Virus record (IMG/VR): IMGVR_UViG_3300044697_000156
Coordinates: 1 to 37,707 of that record
Direction: 5' to 3' (one strand)
DNA: 37,707 nt
Origin: a virus
The translations under genes were made by a program, and so were the position numbers. The notes under the pieces are model-generated. The model had not been told where the DNA came from. It saw only the letters and a program-made list of their open reading frames with translations, and searched no databases. Each line of letters opens with the position of its first letter. Position 1 is the first letter of the stretch. Positions 1 through 7,485 of the stretch are shown one piece after another.

Positions 1-156
1 GAAAACCCGGTGAAGATGATCACCAGCAGTCCGGCGATCCTCGGCTACGCGATCGACAACATCCGGGGCAAGCTCGACGACCTGCGCGCGCTCGGCTTCG
101 AAAACCCGGTGAAGATGATCACCAGCAGTCCGGCGATCCTCGGCTACGCGATCGAC
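1..156 (+). repeat. 99-bp tandem repeat (one full unit plus 57 bp of a second)
   Basis: Bases 1-57 and 100-156 are identical, giving a 99-bp period (33 codons). The match breaks immediately after the shared Ala-Ile-Asp codons, where unit 1 continues with Asn and unit 2 with Arg. Perfect identity at synonymous positions implies recent duplication or gene conversion. The window begins exactly at a unit boundary, so the array probably continues leftward. Confidence 0.9.
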
Positions 157-342
157 CGGCTGCGTCTCGTCGTCTCCATCGTCAATGCCTGCGCGGACGC
201 GCCGCCCTCTGCTTTCTCTTCGCTCGTCTACAAACGGCGAAGCCTGATCGAAGAGATCGCCGCCTCGAAACCTGCGTCGTGGGCCGACGTGCGCGCGGCG
301 CTCAGGGCCGCAAAAATAAAAAAAGAGGCTAGCGCCCCATGA
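1..342 (+). CDS. mTERF-like helical repeat protein, 3' end only (5'-partial)
   Basis: The frame is open from base 1, so the true start lies left of the window. The visible part has one complete 33-residue unit (bases 1-99) and 19 residues of a second (100-156), identical base for base over 57 bp, followed by a unique C-terminal cap of about 61 residues rich in Arg, Lys and Ala. The unit has the pattern of an mTERF motif (Pfam mTERF): a short helix ending in Ser-Ser-Pro, then Ile-Leu-Gly-Tyr, a second amphipathic helix, and a closing Leu-Gly-Phe. mTERF proteins are curved helical solenoids that bind nucleic acids in organelles; assigning that role here is inference. The stop overlaps the start of the cytosine methyltransferase by 4 bp (ATGA), suggesting translational coupling. 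Other helical-repeat solenoids remain possible. Confidence 0.75.
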   Translation, partial: ENPVKMITSSPAILGYAIDNIRGKLDDLRALGFENPVKMITSSPAILGYAIDRLRLVVSIVNACADAPPSAFSSLVYKRRSLIEEIAASKPASWADVRAALRAAKIKKEASAP

Positions 343-2381
343 CGTTCGACTCCCTGATCATCGACAATTTCGCGGGCGGAGGAGGGGCGTCGACCGGGAT
401 CGAGGCCGCGCTCGGGCGGCCGATCGACGTCGCGATCAATCACGATGCCGAGGCGGTCGCGATGCATCGCCTCAATCATCCGCGCACGTTCCATTATTGC
501 CAGGACGTCTGGGCCGTCGACCCGGTGGAGGTGGTGCGCGCGGCGTCGGCGCGGCGCGGCCATCCGGGAATCATGCTGCCGGTGCTGCTCGCCTGGTTCT
601 CGCCCGACTGCAAGCATTTTTCCAAGGCCAAGGGCGGCAAGCCGGTCGAGAAGGGAATCCGCGACCTCGCCTGGGTGGTCGTGAAATGGGCCAAGGCGGT
701 GCGCCCGCTCACGATCATGCTCGAGAATGTCGAGGAGTTCCAAAGCTGGGGCCCGCTGTTCGACGATCACCGGCCCGACCCGAAGCGCCGCGGCGAGACC
801 TTCGCGCTCTGGATCACCGAGTTACGCAAGCTCGGCTACCGGGTCGAGTTCCGCGAGCTGCGCGCGTGCGACTACGGCGCACCCACGATCCGCAAGCGCC
901 TGTTCCTGGTCGCGCGCTGCGACGGCGTACCGATCGCGTGGCCCGAGGCGACCCACGGCAAGCCCGACAGCCCGGGCGTGCTGAGCGGTACGCTCGCGCC
1001 CTGGCGCACTGCGGCCCAATGCATCGATTGGTCGATCCCATGTCCCTCGATCTTCGAGCGCGAGCGGCCGCTCGCCGAGGCGACCCATCGGCGCATCGCG
1101 CGCGGCATCCGGCGCTACGTGATCGAAAGGGTGCACCCGTTCATCGTGCCGATCACCCACACGGGCGATGAGCGGTGCCACGCGATCGACGAGCCCCTGC
1201 GCACCGTCACCGGGGCGCACCGCGGGGAGCACGCGTTGATCGTGCCCTCGGTCATGACCAACACCACCGGCCATCCCGGCGCCCCCACGGACGCGCCGTT
1301 GCCGACGATCGCGACGGGCGGTCACCACGCGCTGGTGGCACCGCACCTGGTCGGCGTCGGCGGGCGCGCAGGCCAATCACGCCCGCGCGGCGTCGACGAG
1401 CCGACCGCGACTCAAACCGCGAAGTACGACACGGCGCTCGTCGCACCGATCATTACGCGCGTCGACCAAGCGAGCGCGGCGGCGCGGAACGGCATTCAAC
1501 CGATCGACGATCCCTTGCGCACGGTGGACACGGCAGGCGGTCTCGCGATCGCGACGCCTTTCATCACCAAGTTCCGCGCCGGAGCGACGGGCTCGGGCGC
1601 CGACGAGCCGGTGCCGACGGTCACCGCCAACAGCTTCGTCAAACGCGCGGGCGGTGCTCCACCCCTCGGCCTGGTCGCGCCGGTGTTGGTGCCGCGCTAT
1701 GGCGAGCGCCCGACGCAGGATCCTCGCGCGCTGCCCGCCGACGGTCCGATGCCGACCGTGGTCCCGACCGGCAACGGCGCGTCCCTGGTCGCGGCGTTCC
1801 TCGCCAAGCACTACGGCGGCCACGAGACGCCCGGCGCGCCGCTCGAGAAGCCGGCCGACACGATCACCGCCAAGGATCACCATGCGCTGGTCGCGGCGAA
1901 TCTGATCAACCTCAAGGGCTCGGAGCGCGGCGGATGGGACGCGGCGAGCCCGAGCCCGACCCAATGCTCCGGCGGTTTCCACATCGCCGAGGTGCGCGCG
2001 TTCCTGATCAAATATTACGGCGCCGACGACCAGGCCCAAGACCTGCTCGACCCGATGCACACCCTGACCGCCAAGGCGCGCCTGGGGCTCGTGACCGTGC
2101 CGATGGTCGACGGCTCGACCCAGGAATACCAGATCGTCGATATCGGCATGCGCATGCTGAGCCCGCGCGAGCTGTTCCGCGCCCAAGGCTTCCCCGACAG
2201 CTACATCATCGATTTTCACTGGCACGGGCGCGACCCGTCGACCGGCCGCTTCGCGCGCCGGCGCATGACCAAGACCGCGCAAGTCAAAATGTGCGGCAAC
2301 TCGGTCTGCCCGCCCATGGCCGAGGCCCTGGTGCGCGCCAATCTCGTGCGCCGCGCCGAACAGGAAAGCGAGGTCGCGTGA
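339..2381 (+). CDS. DNA cytosine-C5 methyltransferase with repeat-rich target-recognition region
   Basis: Transfers a methyl group from AdoMet to C5 of cytosine in DNA. Visible motifs: motif I NFAGGGGAST near residues 10-19, the catalytic loop SPDCKHFSK with Cys91 (SPDC instead of the usual PPCQ), motif VI LENV near 128-131, the RKRLFLVA strand near 185-192, motif IX LSPRELFRAQGFP near 607-619 and motif X GNSVCPPMA near 653-661. Residues 265-585 hold about nine degenerate units of 32-40 residues with the pattern AP-hydrophobic, Gly-rich loop, DEPLxTVTA, HALV. The protein is 680 residues, long for a C5 methyltransferase, mostly because of these units. The start ATG overlaps the preceding stop and the end overlaps the next gene by GTGA. 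Likely role: protecting phage DNA from host restriction. Confidence 0.92.
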   Translation: MTFDSLIIDNFAGGGGASTGIEAALGRPIDVAINHDAEAVAMHRLNHPRTFHYCQDVWAVDPVEVVRAASARRGHPGIMLPVLLAWFSPDCKHFSKAKGGKPVEKGIRDLAWVVVKWAKAVRPLTIMLENVEEFQSWGPLFDDHRPDPKRRGETFALWITELRKLGYRVEFRELRACDYGAPTIRKRLFLVARCDGVPIAWPEATHGKPDSPGVLSGTLAPWRTAAQCIDWSIPCPSIFERERPLAEATHRRIARGIRRYVIERVHPFIVPITHTGDERCHAIDEPLRTVTGAHRGEHALIVPSVMTNTTGHPGAPTDAPLPTIATGGHHALVAPHLVGVGGRAGQSRPRGVDEPTATQTAKYDTALVAPIITRVDQASAAARNGIQPIDDPLRTVDTAGGLAIATPFITKFRAGATGSGADEPVPTVTANSFVKRAGGAPPLGLVAPVLVPRYGERPTQDPRALPADGPMPTVVPTGNGASLVAAFLAKHYGGHETPGAPLEKPADTITAKDHHALVAANLINLKGSERGGWDAASPSPTQCSGGFHIAEVRAFLIKYYGADDQAQDLLDPMHTLTAKARLGLVTVPMVDGSTQEYQIVDIGMRMLSPRELFRAQGFPDSYIIDFHWHGRDPSTGRFARRRMTKTAQVKMCGNSVCPPMAEALVRANLVRRAEQESEVA

Positions 2382-2599
2382 CCCAAGTCCAGCAAACCCA
2401 TCCGGGCATGGCCGGGATCGCGTTGCGCGGATCCGACGCGCACCTGCACGCGTTCCTAATCGCGAGCGCCGCGCGGGCGCGGCGCATGGGGCGTGCGCTC
2501 CAAAAACGCGGCTGCACCCTCGGCACGATCGCCCGGCTCGAGCGCATGGCCGAATTCTGCGAAACCGAGGCAGCCCTACTCGCGCGGGAGAGATCATGA
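2378..2599 (+). CDS. Small hypothetical protein (73 aa)
   Basis: The GTG start overlaps the methyltransferase stop (GTGA) and the stop overlaps the next ATG (ATGA), so it sits as a coupled link in the operon. The product is Ala/Arg-rich and basic in the middle (ASAARARRMGRALQKRG), with a predicted C-terminal helix holding Cys and several Glu. I do not recognise a family. Precise overlaps at both ends are the best evidence that it is translated. Confidence 0.6.
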   Translation: MTQVQQTHPGMAGIALRGSDAHLHAFLIASAARARRMGRALQKRGCTLGTIARLERMAEFCETEAALLARERS

Positions 2600-3696
2600 G
2601 CGATCGCTCGAAGATCGAATGGACCGACGCGAGCTGGAATCCGGTGAGGGCGTTCAAGCTCGCGAATCCCCTCGTGAGCGGCTGGCACTGTGAGCACGTC
2701 AGCGAGGGATGCCGCAACTGCTATGCCGAGGCGTTCAATCGGCGCCTTGGAACCGGGCTCGATTACGGGCGGCCGGAGCGCGCGCGCGTCGAGATTGAGC
2801 TGAGCTCGAGCACTCTAGGCGCGCCACTTCACTGGAAACGCCCGCGCAAGATTTTCGTCGGCTCGATGACCGACCTGTTCGGCGATTGGGTCGCCGACGA
2901 GATGCTCGACCGCATCTTCGCCGTGATGGCGCTGTGCCCGCAGCACAGCTTCCAGGTGCTCACCAAGCGCCCGGAGCGGATGAAGCGCTATATCGACGAC
3001 CTCTACGGCGGCAAGCGCAACGAGCTCCATGCTGGCGCCGAAATCCTGTCGGGGACGAAGGACCGGATGCTGCGGGCGCATGGCGCCGCGCTCGAGCGGA
3101 TGATCCAAACGGTCTCGGTTCGATCGGCGCCCCACAAGAACGTCTTGCTCGGCGTCTCGACCGAGGATCAGGCGACGGCCGATCGGCGCATCCCGATTCT
3201 GCTCAACACGCCGGCCGCAGTGCGCTTCCTCTCGGCCGAGCCGCTGCTCGGGCCGATCGACCTTCGCAGGAGTGCGTTCGTGCCGTGGATTCCGCACGCG
3301 GCGCGGCCCGCGCACAAGCCATCTCCGAACACATATCTCGATTGGGTGATCGTCGGCGGCGAAAGTGGGCGCGAGGCGCGCCCGATGCATCCCGATTGGG
3401 CGCGCGGGCTCCGGGACCAGTGCACCGCTGCCGGCGTCGCGTTCTTCTTCAAGCAGTGGGGCGAGTGGAGTCCTCACCGGCCGGTTGCCGGCGGTGATCT
3501 CGGCGGCGATGTTCGCGCTGGTCGCGTGAAGATCGTGCACCCGACCGGGCAATCGGACGTTGAAGTCAGCGACGCGACCGGCGGTCGAAACACGATTCCC
3601 GGTTCGCGCTACATGGCCCTCATCGGCAAGAAGGCAGCGGGCCGCGATCTCGACGGTGTCGAGCACAACGGATTCCCGGAGGTGCGCCATGCGTGA
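2596..3696 (+). CDS. Phage Gp37/Gp68 family protein (DUF5131)
   Basis: The N-terminus KIEWTDASWNPV followed by HCEHVSEGCRNCYAEAFNRR is the hallmark of the Gp37/Gp68 (DUF5131) family. Three cysteines in a C-x6-C-x2-C arrangement look like a metal or iron-sulphur ligand set, but are not the canonical CxxxCxxC of radical-SAM enzymes. Further family blocks are FVGSMTDLFGDWV, FQVLTKRPERM, LLGVSTEDQ, FLSAEPLLGPI and WVIVGGESG. Length (366 aa) is a little over the usual 240-330, because of an insert near residues 135-175. The biochemical function is unknown. The family is common in phages and often lies near DNA-modification genes, as here. ATG overlaps the previous stop. Confidence 0.88.
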   Translation: MSDRSKIEWTDASWNPVRAFKLANPLVSGWHCEHVSEGCRNCYAEAFNRRLGTGLDYGRPERARVEIELSSSTLGAPLHWKRPRKIFVGSMTDLFGDWVADEMLDRIFAVMALCPQHSFQVLTKRPERMKRYIDDLYGGKRNELHAGAEILSGTKDRMLRAHGAALERMIQTVSVRSAPHKNVLLGVSTEDQATADRRIPILLNTPAAVRFLSAEPLLGPIDLRRSAFVPWIPHAARPAHKPSPNTYLDWVIVGGESGREARPMHPDWARGLRDQCTAAGVAFFFKQWGEWSPHRPVAGGDLGGDVRAGRVKIVHPTGQSDVEVSDATGGRNTIPGSRYMALIGKKAAGRDLDGVEHNGFPEVRHA

Positions 3697-4003
3697 CGGC
3701 GACGTGAAGATCATGGTCAAGCGCGCGCGCGAGCCCAACGGGAGCTTGCGCATCTGGGTTCAGATGATCGGGCGCAACCGCTCGCGCGGCATGGACCTGG
3801 GCATCGCGCGCGTGACGCTTGCGAGCTGGCGCGAGCTGCTCGCCGGCACCGCGCTCGACGCCGAGGCGCGCGGGGTGCTCGCGGTGCTCGCCGACAAGCT
3901 CGAGGCGGCGATCGCTGAGGGCGAGGCGATGAAGCGCGAGGAGGAACGGGCACTCGGCGGGGGCGCCACCGCCGCTTCCATAGGAGCGATCGCCCATGCC
4001 TGA
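3689..4003 (+). CDS. Hypothetical protein (104 aa)
   Basis: The start ATG lies 8 bp inside the end of the Gp37/Gp68 gene with a clear CGGAGG ribosome-binding site upstream. The product has a basic N-terminal half (VKIMVKRAREPNGSLRIW) predicted as beta strands and a C-terminal Glu/Ala-rich helix. It ends overlapping the next ORF by 8 bp. No family recognised. Confidence 0.6.
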   Translation: MRDGDVKIMVKRAREPNGSLRIWVQMIGRNRSRGMDLGIARVTLASWRELLAGTALDAEARGVLAVLADKLEAAIAEGEAMKREEERALGGGATAASIGAIAHA

Positions 4004-4220
4004 CACGCGCCGAGACGGCGTGCCCTATAACCCGCTGCTCAACGACGACGCGGTGAGGGTCACCCATCTCAAGCTCGCCTATGAATTTCTCGATCAACCC
4101 GGCTGGGACGGCGTGCTCGGCCGCGCGGCGCACGCGCTGGTGAGGGACAATCTCAGAGCCGAGATCGATCACCTCGTCGAGCGCCTCAAGGAAAACGGGG
4201 GGCTCGCCGGCCATGGCTGA
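3996..4220 (+). CDS. Hypothetical protein (74 aa)
   Basis: Begins inside the end of the preceding gene and overlaps the next start by 8 bp. The product looks like a mostly helical, acidic small protein (AYEFLDQPGW, then an amphipathic helix around DNLRAEIDHLVERLKENGG). No recognised domain. Tight packing in the operon is the main support. Confidence 0.55.
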   Translation: MPDTRRDGVPYNPLLNDDAVRVTHLKLAYEFLDQPGWDGVLGRAAHALVRDNLRAEIDHLVERLKENGGLAGHG

Positions 4221-4758
4221 AACGCTCCCCGCGCTTTCGCTGCACCAGCCCTGGGCGTCGCTGATCGCGTGCGGCGCGAAGCCCTTCGAAACGCGCCATT
4301 GGCCCGCGCGCGAGGATCTGATCGGCCAACGCTGGGCGATCCATGCGGCGAAACGACCGGTGCCGCGCCACCTGCGCGATCCGAATTCGGAGCGCGGTGC
4401 CAGGATGAGCGCCGCGCTGCGTCGCCCGCTGAACACGGTGCCGACGGGTGCCGTGGTCGCGATCGCGCTGCTCCGCGGCTGCTATCGCCTCAGCGACGTG
4501 TCGCGACGGGATCGCGACGGGCAGGGGCACCCGTTCCAGGTCGTCGAGGTGCGCGGCGCGCCGCTCGAGATCGGGCTGCGCACCCAGCCGCCCGACGGCA
4601 TCGGGCCGCTCGGCTGGATTCTGGCCGATCCGTTTGGAAGTTTCACCGCCGCGGCCGGCGAGCCGCCGCGTTGGTGTTGGCATTTCGTCGACGTCGAGCC
4701 GCTCAAAGTCCCGATGACCGCGCGCGGCTATCAGGGGATTTGGCGGTGGGCGCCATGA
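4213..4758 (+). CDS. ASCH-domain protein
   Basis: The opening LSLHQPWASLIACGAKPFETR followed by HW is the classic ASCH signature, with Gly-x-Lys and a Glu-Thr-Arg after the first helix. A later GAVVAIALLRGCYRL strand matches the ASCH beta-barrel, and a C-terminal WHFVDVEPL strand closes the domain. ASCH proteins share the PUA-like fold and bind RNA or modified nucleosides; the E. coli member YqfB hydrolyses N4-acetylcytidine. In this cluster it could read or process modified bases, which is inference. 181 aa is longer than YqfB but usual for phage ASCH proteins. Confidence 0.85.
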   Translation: MAETLPALSLHQPWASLIACGAKPFETRHWPAREDLIGQRWAIHAAKRPVPRHLRDPNSERGARMSAALRRPLNTVPTGAVVAIALLRGCYRLSDVSRRDRDGQGHPFQVVEVRGAPLEIGLRTQPPDGIGPLGWILADPFGSFTAAAGEPPRWCWHFVDVEPLKVPMTARGYQGIWRWAP

Positions 4759-4955
4759 GTTGGCGCAGCGGCGAGCCGCCGCCCATCTGCCCGACCCACA
4801 AGGTGCCGATGCATGTCGGGCCCCATTGCAGCCCCGACGGGCCGAGCTGGACCTGCGACCAATGCGGCGCCGAGACCGCAACATGGGTCGTAAGGCTGCT
4901 CGCGCCCATCTTCGCCTTTGCCGCCGCGCGGCGCAGCCAAGGCAAGTCGCCATGA
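4755..4955 (+). CDS. Small zinc-ribbon-like protein (66 aa)
   Basis: ATG overlaps the ASCH gene stop (ATGA). The protein carries CPTH near the N-terminus and CDQCG in the middle, a plausible Cys/His zinc-binding pair set, with an additional HxxPHC segment between them. A hydrophobic helix follows (VVRLLAPIFAFAAARR), possibly membrane-associated. Function unknown. The stop overlaps the next ATG. Confidence 0.55.
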   Translation: MSWRSGEPPPICPTHKVPMHVGPHCSPDGPSWTCDQCGAETATWVVRLLAPIFAFAAARRSQGKSP

Positions 4956-5155
4956 CCGCCTCCGAGATTGCTCTTCTTCGGAAGCTCGGCGAGTGCTTCT
5001 ACGATTTCATCGCACTCGACGCCAATCCGGCGCCGCATCCGAACGCCCGCGCGGAGTTTGGGGGAGCGATACATCTTTGCCAGAACCTCGTCAGCGCGCG
5101 CGAGGCCGTGCGCGCGAACCCGGAGGTGTTCGGGCCATGGTCGGGACTGCTATGA
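4952..5155 (+). CDS. Hypothetical protein (67 aa)
   Basis: Short predicted helical protein linked by ATGA overlaps to both neighbours. It has a hydrophobic N-terminal helix (EIALLRKLGECFYDFIAL), a Pro-rich turn and a second helix (AIHLCQNLVSAREAVR). I recognise no family. Confidence 0.55.
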   Translation: MTASEIALLRKLGECFYDFIALDANPAPHPNARAEFGGAIHLCQNLVSAREAVRANPEVFGPWSGLL

Positions 5156-5580
5156 CCGGCCCGATGCGCATCCGGCTCTCGCGCGCCAAGGGATGGCGCA
5201 TGCCGCCGAACACGGTGAAGGTCGATCGCTCGACGCCGCTCGGAAATCCGTTCCGCACCGGGGTCCACGACACCGCGCCTCATTGCGTTCACCTCTTCAA
5301 GCTCGCGCTCGCGGGCCACTTTGCGATCGTCGAGGGCGTGTCGTTCGACGAGCTGCGCCGCTTGCGCCTCTACGTCGACCAAAACTTGAAACGGCTACGC
5401 GGCAAGAACATCGGCTGCTGGTGTCGGCTCTGCACGCGCCACAAGCGCGGCCGTCCGGTGAGGTCGCGCTGCAAGAAATGCGCGCCGTGCCACGGCGACT
5501 GGATACTCCATATCGCCAATACCCCGCCGCCCTGGAAGATCAAGCCCCCTGCGCCGTGCACGGCGGGGGGTGCGCCTTGA
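5152..5580 (+). CDS. DUF4326 family protein
   Basis: The N-terminal block LSRAKGWRMPPNTVKVDRST then LGNPF is diagnostic of DUF4326, a small family frequent in phages and of unknown function. The central helix DELRRLRLYVDQNLKRLRGKNIGCWC ends at a conserved GCWC. Beyond it this copy has a basic, Cys-rich tail (CRLC, then RCKKCAPCHGD) that may bind zinc. Start ATG overlaps the previous stop; a second in-frame ATG at 5164 is possible but would break the overlap pattern. Confidence 0.85.
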   Translation: MTGPMRIRLSRAKGWRMPPNTVKVDRSTPLGNPFRTGVHDTAPHCVHLFKLALAGHFAIVEGVSFDELRRLRLYVDQNLKRLRGKNIGCWCRLCTRHKRGRPVRSRCKKCAPCHGDWILHIANTPPPWKIKPPAPCTAGGAP

Positions 5581-5987
5581 GCATGCCGATCCTCACCCCC
5601 GGCATGACGCGCGAGGAGCAAACGGTGCTCAAGGCGCTGCACCATTACTTGGCGAACCGCGGCTTCACGGGCGGTCAAGGCCGCTCCGACGCGCTCAATG
5701 CCGCCTTTCTCGACTGGACGCGCGGGCCGGATCCCGAATTCGGGCGTCGCTACGCCCGATATGAACAGACCGAGGGTGATGCCCCCGTGCCAGCGACCGA
5801 GGGCAGCGCCTCCGTCGCGCGCGACGCGGAGGGTGTGGCCGAAAGCTCGACGAATGCCGACGCTGCGCTTCCCGACGGGCGCCCGCTTGCGCCGGTCGAC
5901 GCCGAAGCCTCGGGCCGCCATGCGGCCCGCGCTCCGTCGCGCGCGCCCGACGAATGGAAGACCCGCGCGCCTTATCCCGACCCGTGA
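5577..5987 (+). CDS. Hypothetical protein (136 aa), probable TTG start
   Basis: TTG at 5577 overlaps the DUF4326 stop (TTGA) and lies 6 bases after a run of six G that can serve as ribosome-binding site; the alternative ATG at 5583 is 12 bases from that run. The first 55 residues look folded (EEQTVLKALHHYLANRGF, a Gly-rich turn, ALNAAFLDWTRGPD); the rest is low-complexity, Ala/Pro/Arg/Asp-rich and probably disordered. No family recognised. Confidence 0.6.
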   Translation: MSMPILTPGMTREEQTVLKALHHYLANRGFTGGQGRSDALNAAFLDWTRGPDPEFGRRYARYEQTEGDAPVPATEGSASVARDAEGVAESSTNADAALPDGRPLAPVDAEASGRHAARAPSRAPDEWKTRAPYPDP

Positions 5988-6000
5988 CCCGAGAGGCAAC

Positions 6001-6540
6001 ATGTCCCGCGAAAAGCTGAGCAACCGGCGCCCCGGCAGCGAGACGCTCCCCTTCGAGTTCCAGGGGCACGCCTACCTGCTCTCGTATCTGATCGAGCAGG
6101 GGCGCGCGCGCGAATGCTTCTTGCGCCTTCAAAAGGCTGACGGCAGCCAGCTCTACCACCAGGCACACGACCTCGCGAAGATGGTCTCGCGCTTGTTGCA
6201 GCACGGCGATCGCCCGCTCGATCTCGGTCATACCTTCGAGCGCGCGCCCGCCCTCGATGGCCAGCCGGGCCGCCTTTTGCCGCTCACCCTTTTCGGCGCG
6301 GTGGTCGACCAGCTCGCGGCGCTCGAGATGGAGCATCGCATCGGGCGCCAACTGCCGCTCGCGCCGGAAGACGGCCGCTGCGACATCGAGGTCGCCTGGG
6401 TCGGCCATGATTGGCTGCCCCATTGGATCGCCCAGGGCTGGAGCGAGATTCCGCGCGAAGGGCGCCACAACGACGACCGGCCGATTTTCCGGCGCATCGG
6501 TCGCGTCCCGGCGGCGGCAGCGGGGGCGAAAGATGGGTGA
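6001..6540 (+). CDS. TSCPD-like phage protein, function unknown
   Basis: ATG follows a GAGAGG ribosome-binding site by 3 bases. The first ~100 residues resemble a family common in proteobacterial phages: basic NRRPGSET, then FEFQGHAY, a second strand ending GRARECFL, a helix AHDLAKMVSRLLQHG, and a final helix with LPLTLFGAVVDQL. In that family the fold resembles the TSCPD domain found at the C-terminus of some ribonucleotide reductases; the match here is distant. The second half (IEVAWVGHDWLPHWIAQGWSE) is unassigned. The end overlaps the MT-A70 gene by 8 bp. Confidence 0.6.
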   Translation: MSREKLSNRRPGSETLPFEFQGHAYLLSYLIEQGRARECFLRLQKADGSQLYHQAHDLAKMVSRLLQHGDRPLDLGHTFERAPALDGQPGRLLPLTLFGAVVDQLAALEMEHRIGRQLPLAPEDGRCDIEVAWVGHDWLPHWIAQGWSEIPREGRHNDDRPIFRRIGRVPAAAAGAKDG

Positions 6541-7165
6541 GCGTTTCGACGGGACCGCGCGCTCTTTCGGCGAATTCGCGTGCATGCGTCCTCACGGCGG
6601 CTATGGTGCGATCTACGCCGATCCGCCGTGGCGTTTCTTCAACTACTCGCCGAAGGGCGAGAAGAAGAATCCGGTCGCGCATTACGACTGTCTCACGCTC
6701 GACGACCTTCAAACGATACCCGTCGATCGGCTCGCGGCGAGGCATTGCGCGCTCTTCATGTGGGCGACGTTCCCGATGCTGCCTCAGGCACTTTCGGTCA
6801 TGGCCGCATGGGGCTTCGCCTTCAAGTCGGGGGGGGCTTGGGCGAAACGCTCAAGCACCGGCGGGAAATGGCATTTTGGCCCGGGCTATGTATTTCGCTC
6901 GGCGGCCGAGCTTTTCCTCGTCGGGACCCGCGGCGCGCCCCGCGTGCGCAACCACGCGGTGCGCAACCTGATCGTCACCGACTGCCCGCTCGAGGAGTTG
7001 ATCGTTGCGCCAGTGCGCGAGCATTCCCGCAAGCCAGACGCCGCCTACGAAATGATCGAGGCGCTATACGACGGGCCCTATGTCGAGCTTTTCAGCCGCG
7101 CCTCTAGGGCGGGCTGGAGCGCATGGGGCAATGAGGTCGGCAAATTCGACGGCGCAATGTCATGA
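6533..7165 (+). CDS. MT-A70 family adenine-N6 DNA methyltransferase
   Basis: Carries the MT-A70 catalytic motif DPPW in YADPPWRFFNY near residues 28-38, then ALFMWATFPMLPQAL, a GPGYVFRSAAELFLVGTRG strand and the terminal PVREHSRKPDAAYEMIE block. These place it in the MT-A70 group that methylates N6 of adenine; phage members act on DNA. 210 aa is a normal length. Start ATG at 6533 has a GGGG-rich ribosome-binding site and overlaps the preceding gene; the end overlaps the next ATG. Likely role: self-protection against restriction. Confidence 0.9.
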   Translation: MGERFDGTARSFGEFACMRPHGGYGAIYADPPWRFFNYSPKGEKKNPVAHYDCLTLDDLQTIPVDRLAARHCALFMWATFPMLPQALSVMAAWGFAFKSGGAWAKRSSTGGKWHFGPGYVFRSAAELFLVGTRGAPRVRNHAVRNLIVTDCPLEELIVAPVREHSRKPDAAYEMIEALYDGPYVELFSRASRAGWSAWGNEVGKFDGAMS

Positions 7166-7485
7166 CCGCGCGCACCTCCTCGCGGAAAAGGGAGATCGTG
7201 GCCGCGTGGGAATCCGGCCGCACCATGGCCGCCGTCGCATGCCAATTCCACATTTCGCCCCAACGGGTGAAGCAGATTATCGCCGAGGATCGCGCGCGAC
7301 GCGGGTTGCCGCCGGTCGACGGGCGCGGCCGCCCCAAAGGCAATCCGAGATCGCGCGACCCCTGGCTCGCCGCTCTCACGCCCGAGGAAAAAAAGCTGCG
7401 CCGGAAAATGCTCGCGTGCAACCTTGCCGCCGACGAAATCCAGCGCGCGATCGAACGTGATCGCGCGAAGGTCGGTGCGACATGA
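7162..7485 (+). CDS. Small helix-turn-helix DNA-binding protein
   Basis: 107 aa and very basic. The N-terminal half fits a resolvase/sigma-type helix-turn-helix: KREIVAAWESGRTMAAVACQ, then FHISPQRVKQIIAEDRARRG, with HISPQRVKQII as recognition helix. A GRGRPKGNPRSR stretch resembles an AT-hook. The C-terminal helix is charged. Probably a transcriptional regulator or DNA-binding accessory of the modification block; the target is unknown. Linked by 4-bp overlaps to both neighbours. Confidence 0.65.
   Translation: MTARTSSRKREIVAAWESGRTMAAVACQFHISPQRVKQIIAEDRARRGLPPVDGRGRPKGNPRSRDPWLAALTPEEKKLRRKMLACNLAADEIQRAIERDRAKVGAT

Noticed and set aside
318-324. A7 run near the end of the repeat-protein gene as a -1 slip site fusing it to the methyltransferase
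   Set aside because: The -1 frame meets a TAG at 330-332 before the methyltransferase start, so no fusion would result.
2655-2727. Gp37/Gp68 protein as a radical-SAM enzyme
   Set aside because: The cysteine spacing is C-x6-C-x2-C and not CxxxCxxC, so I report only the family and a possible metal site.
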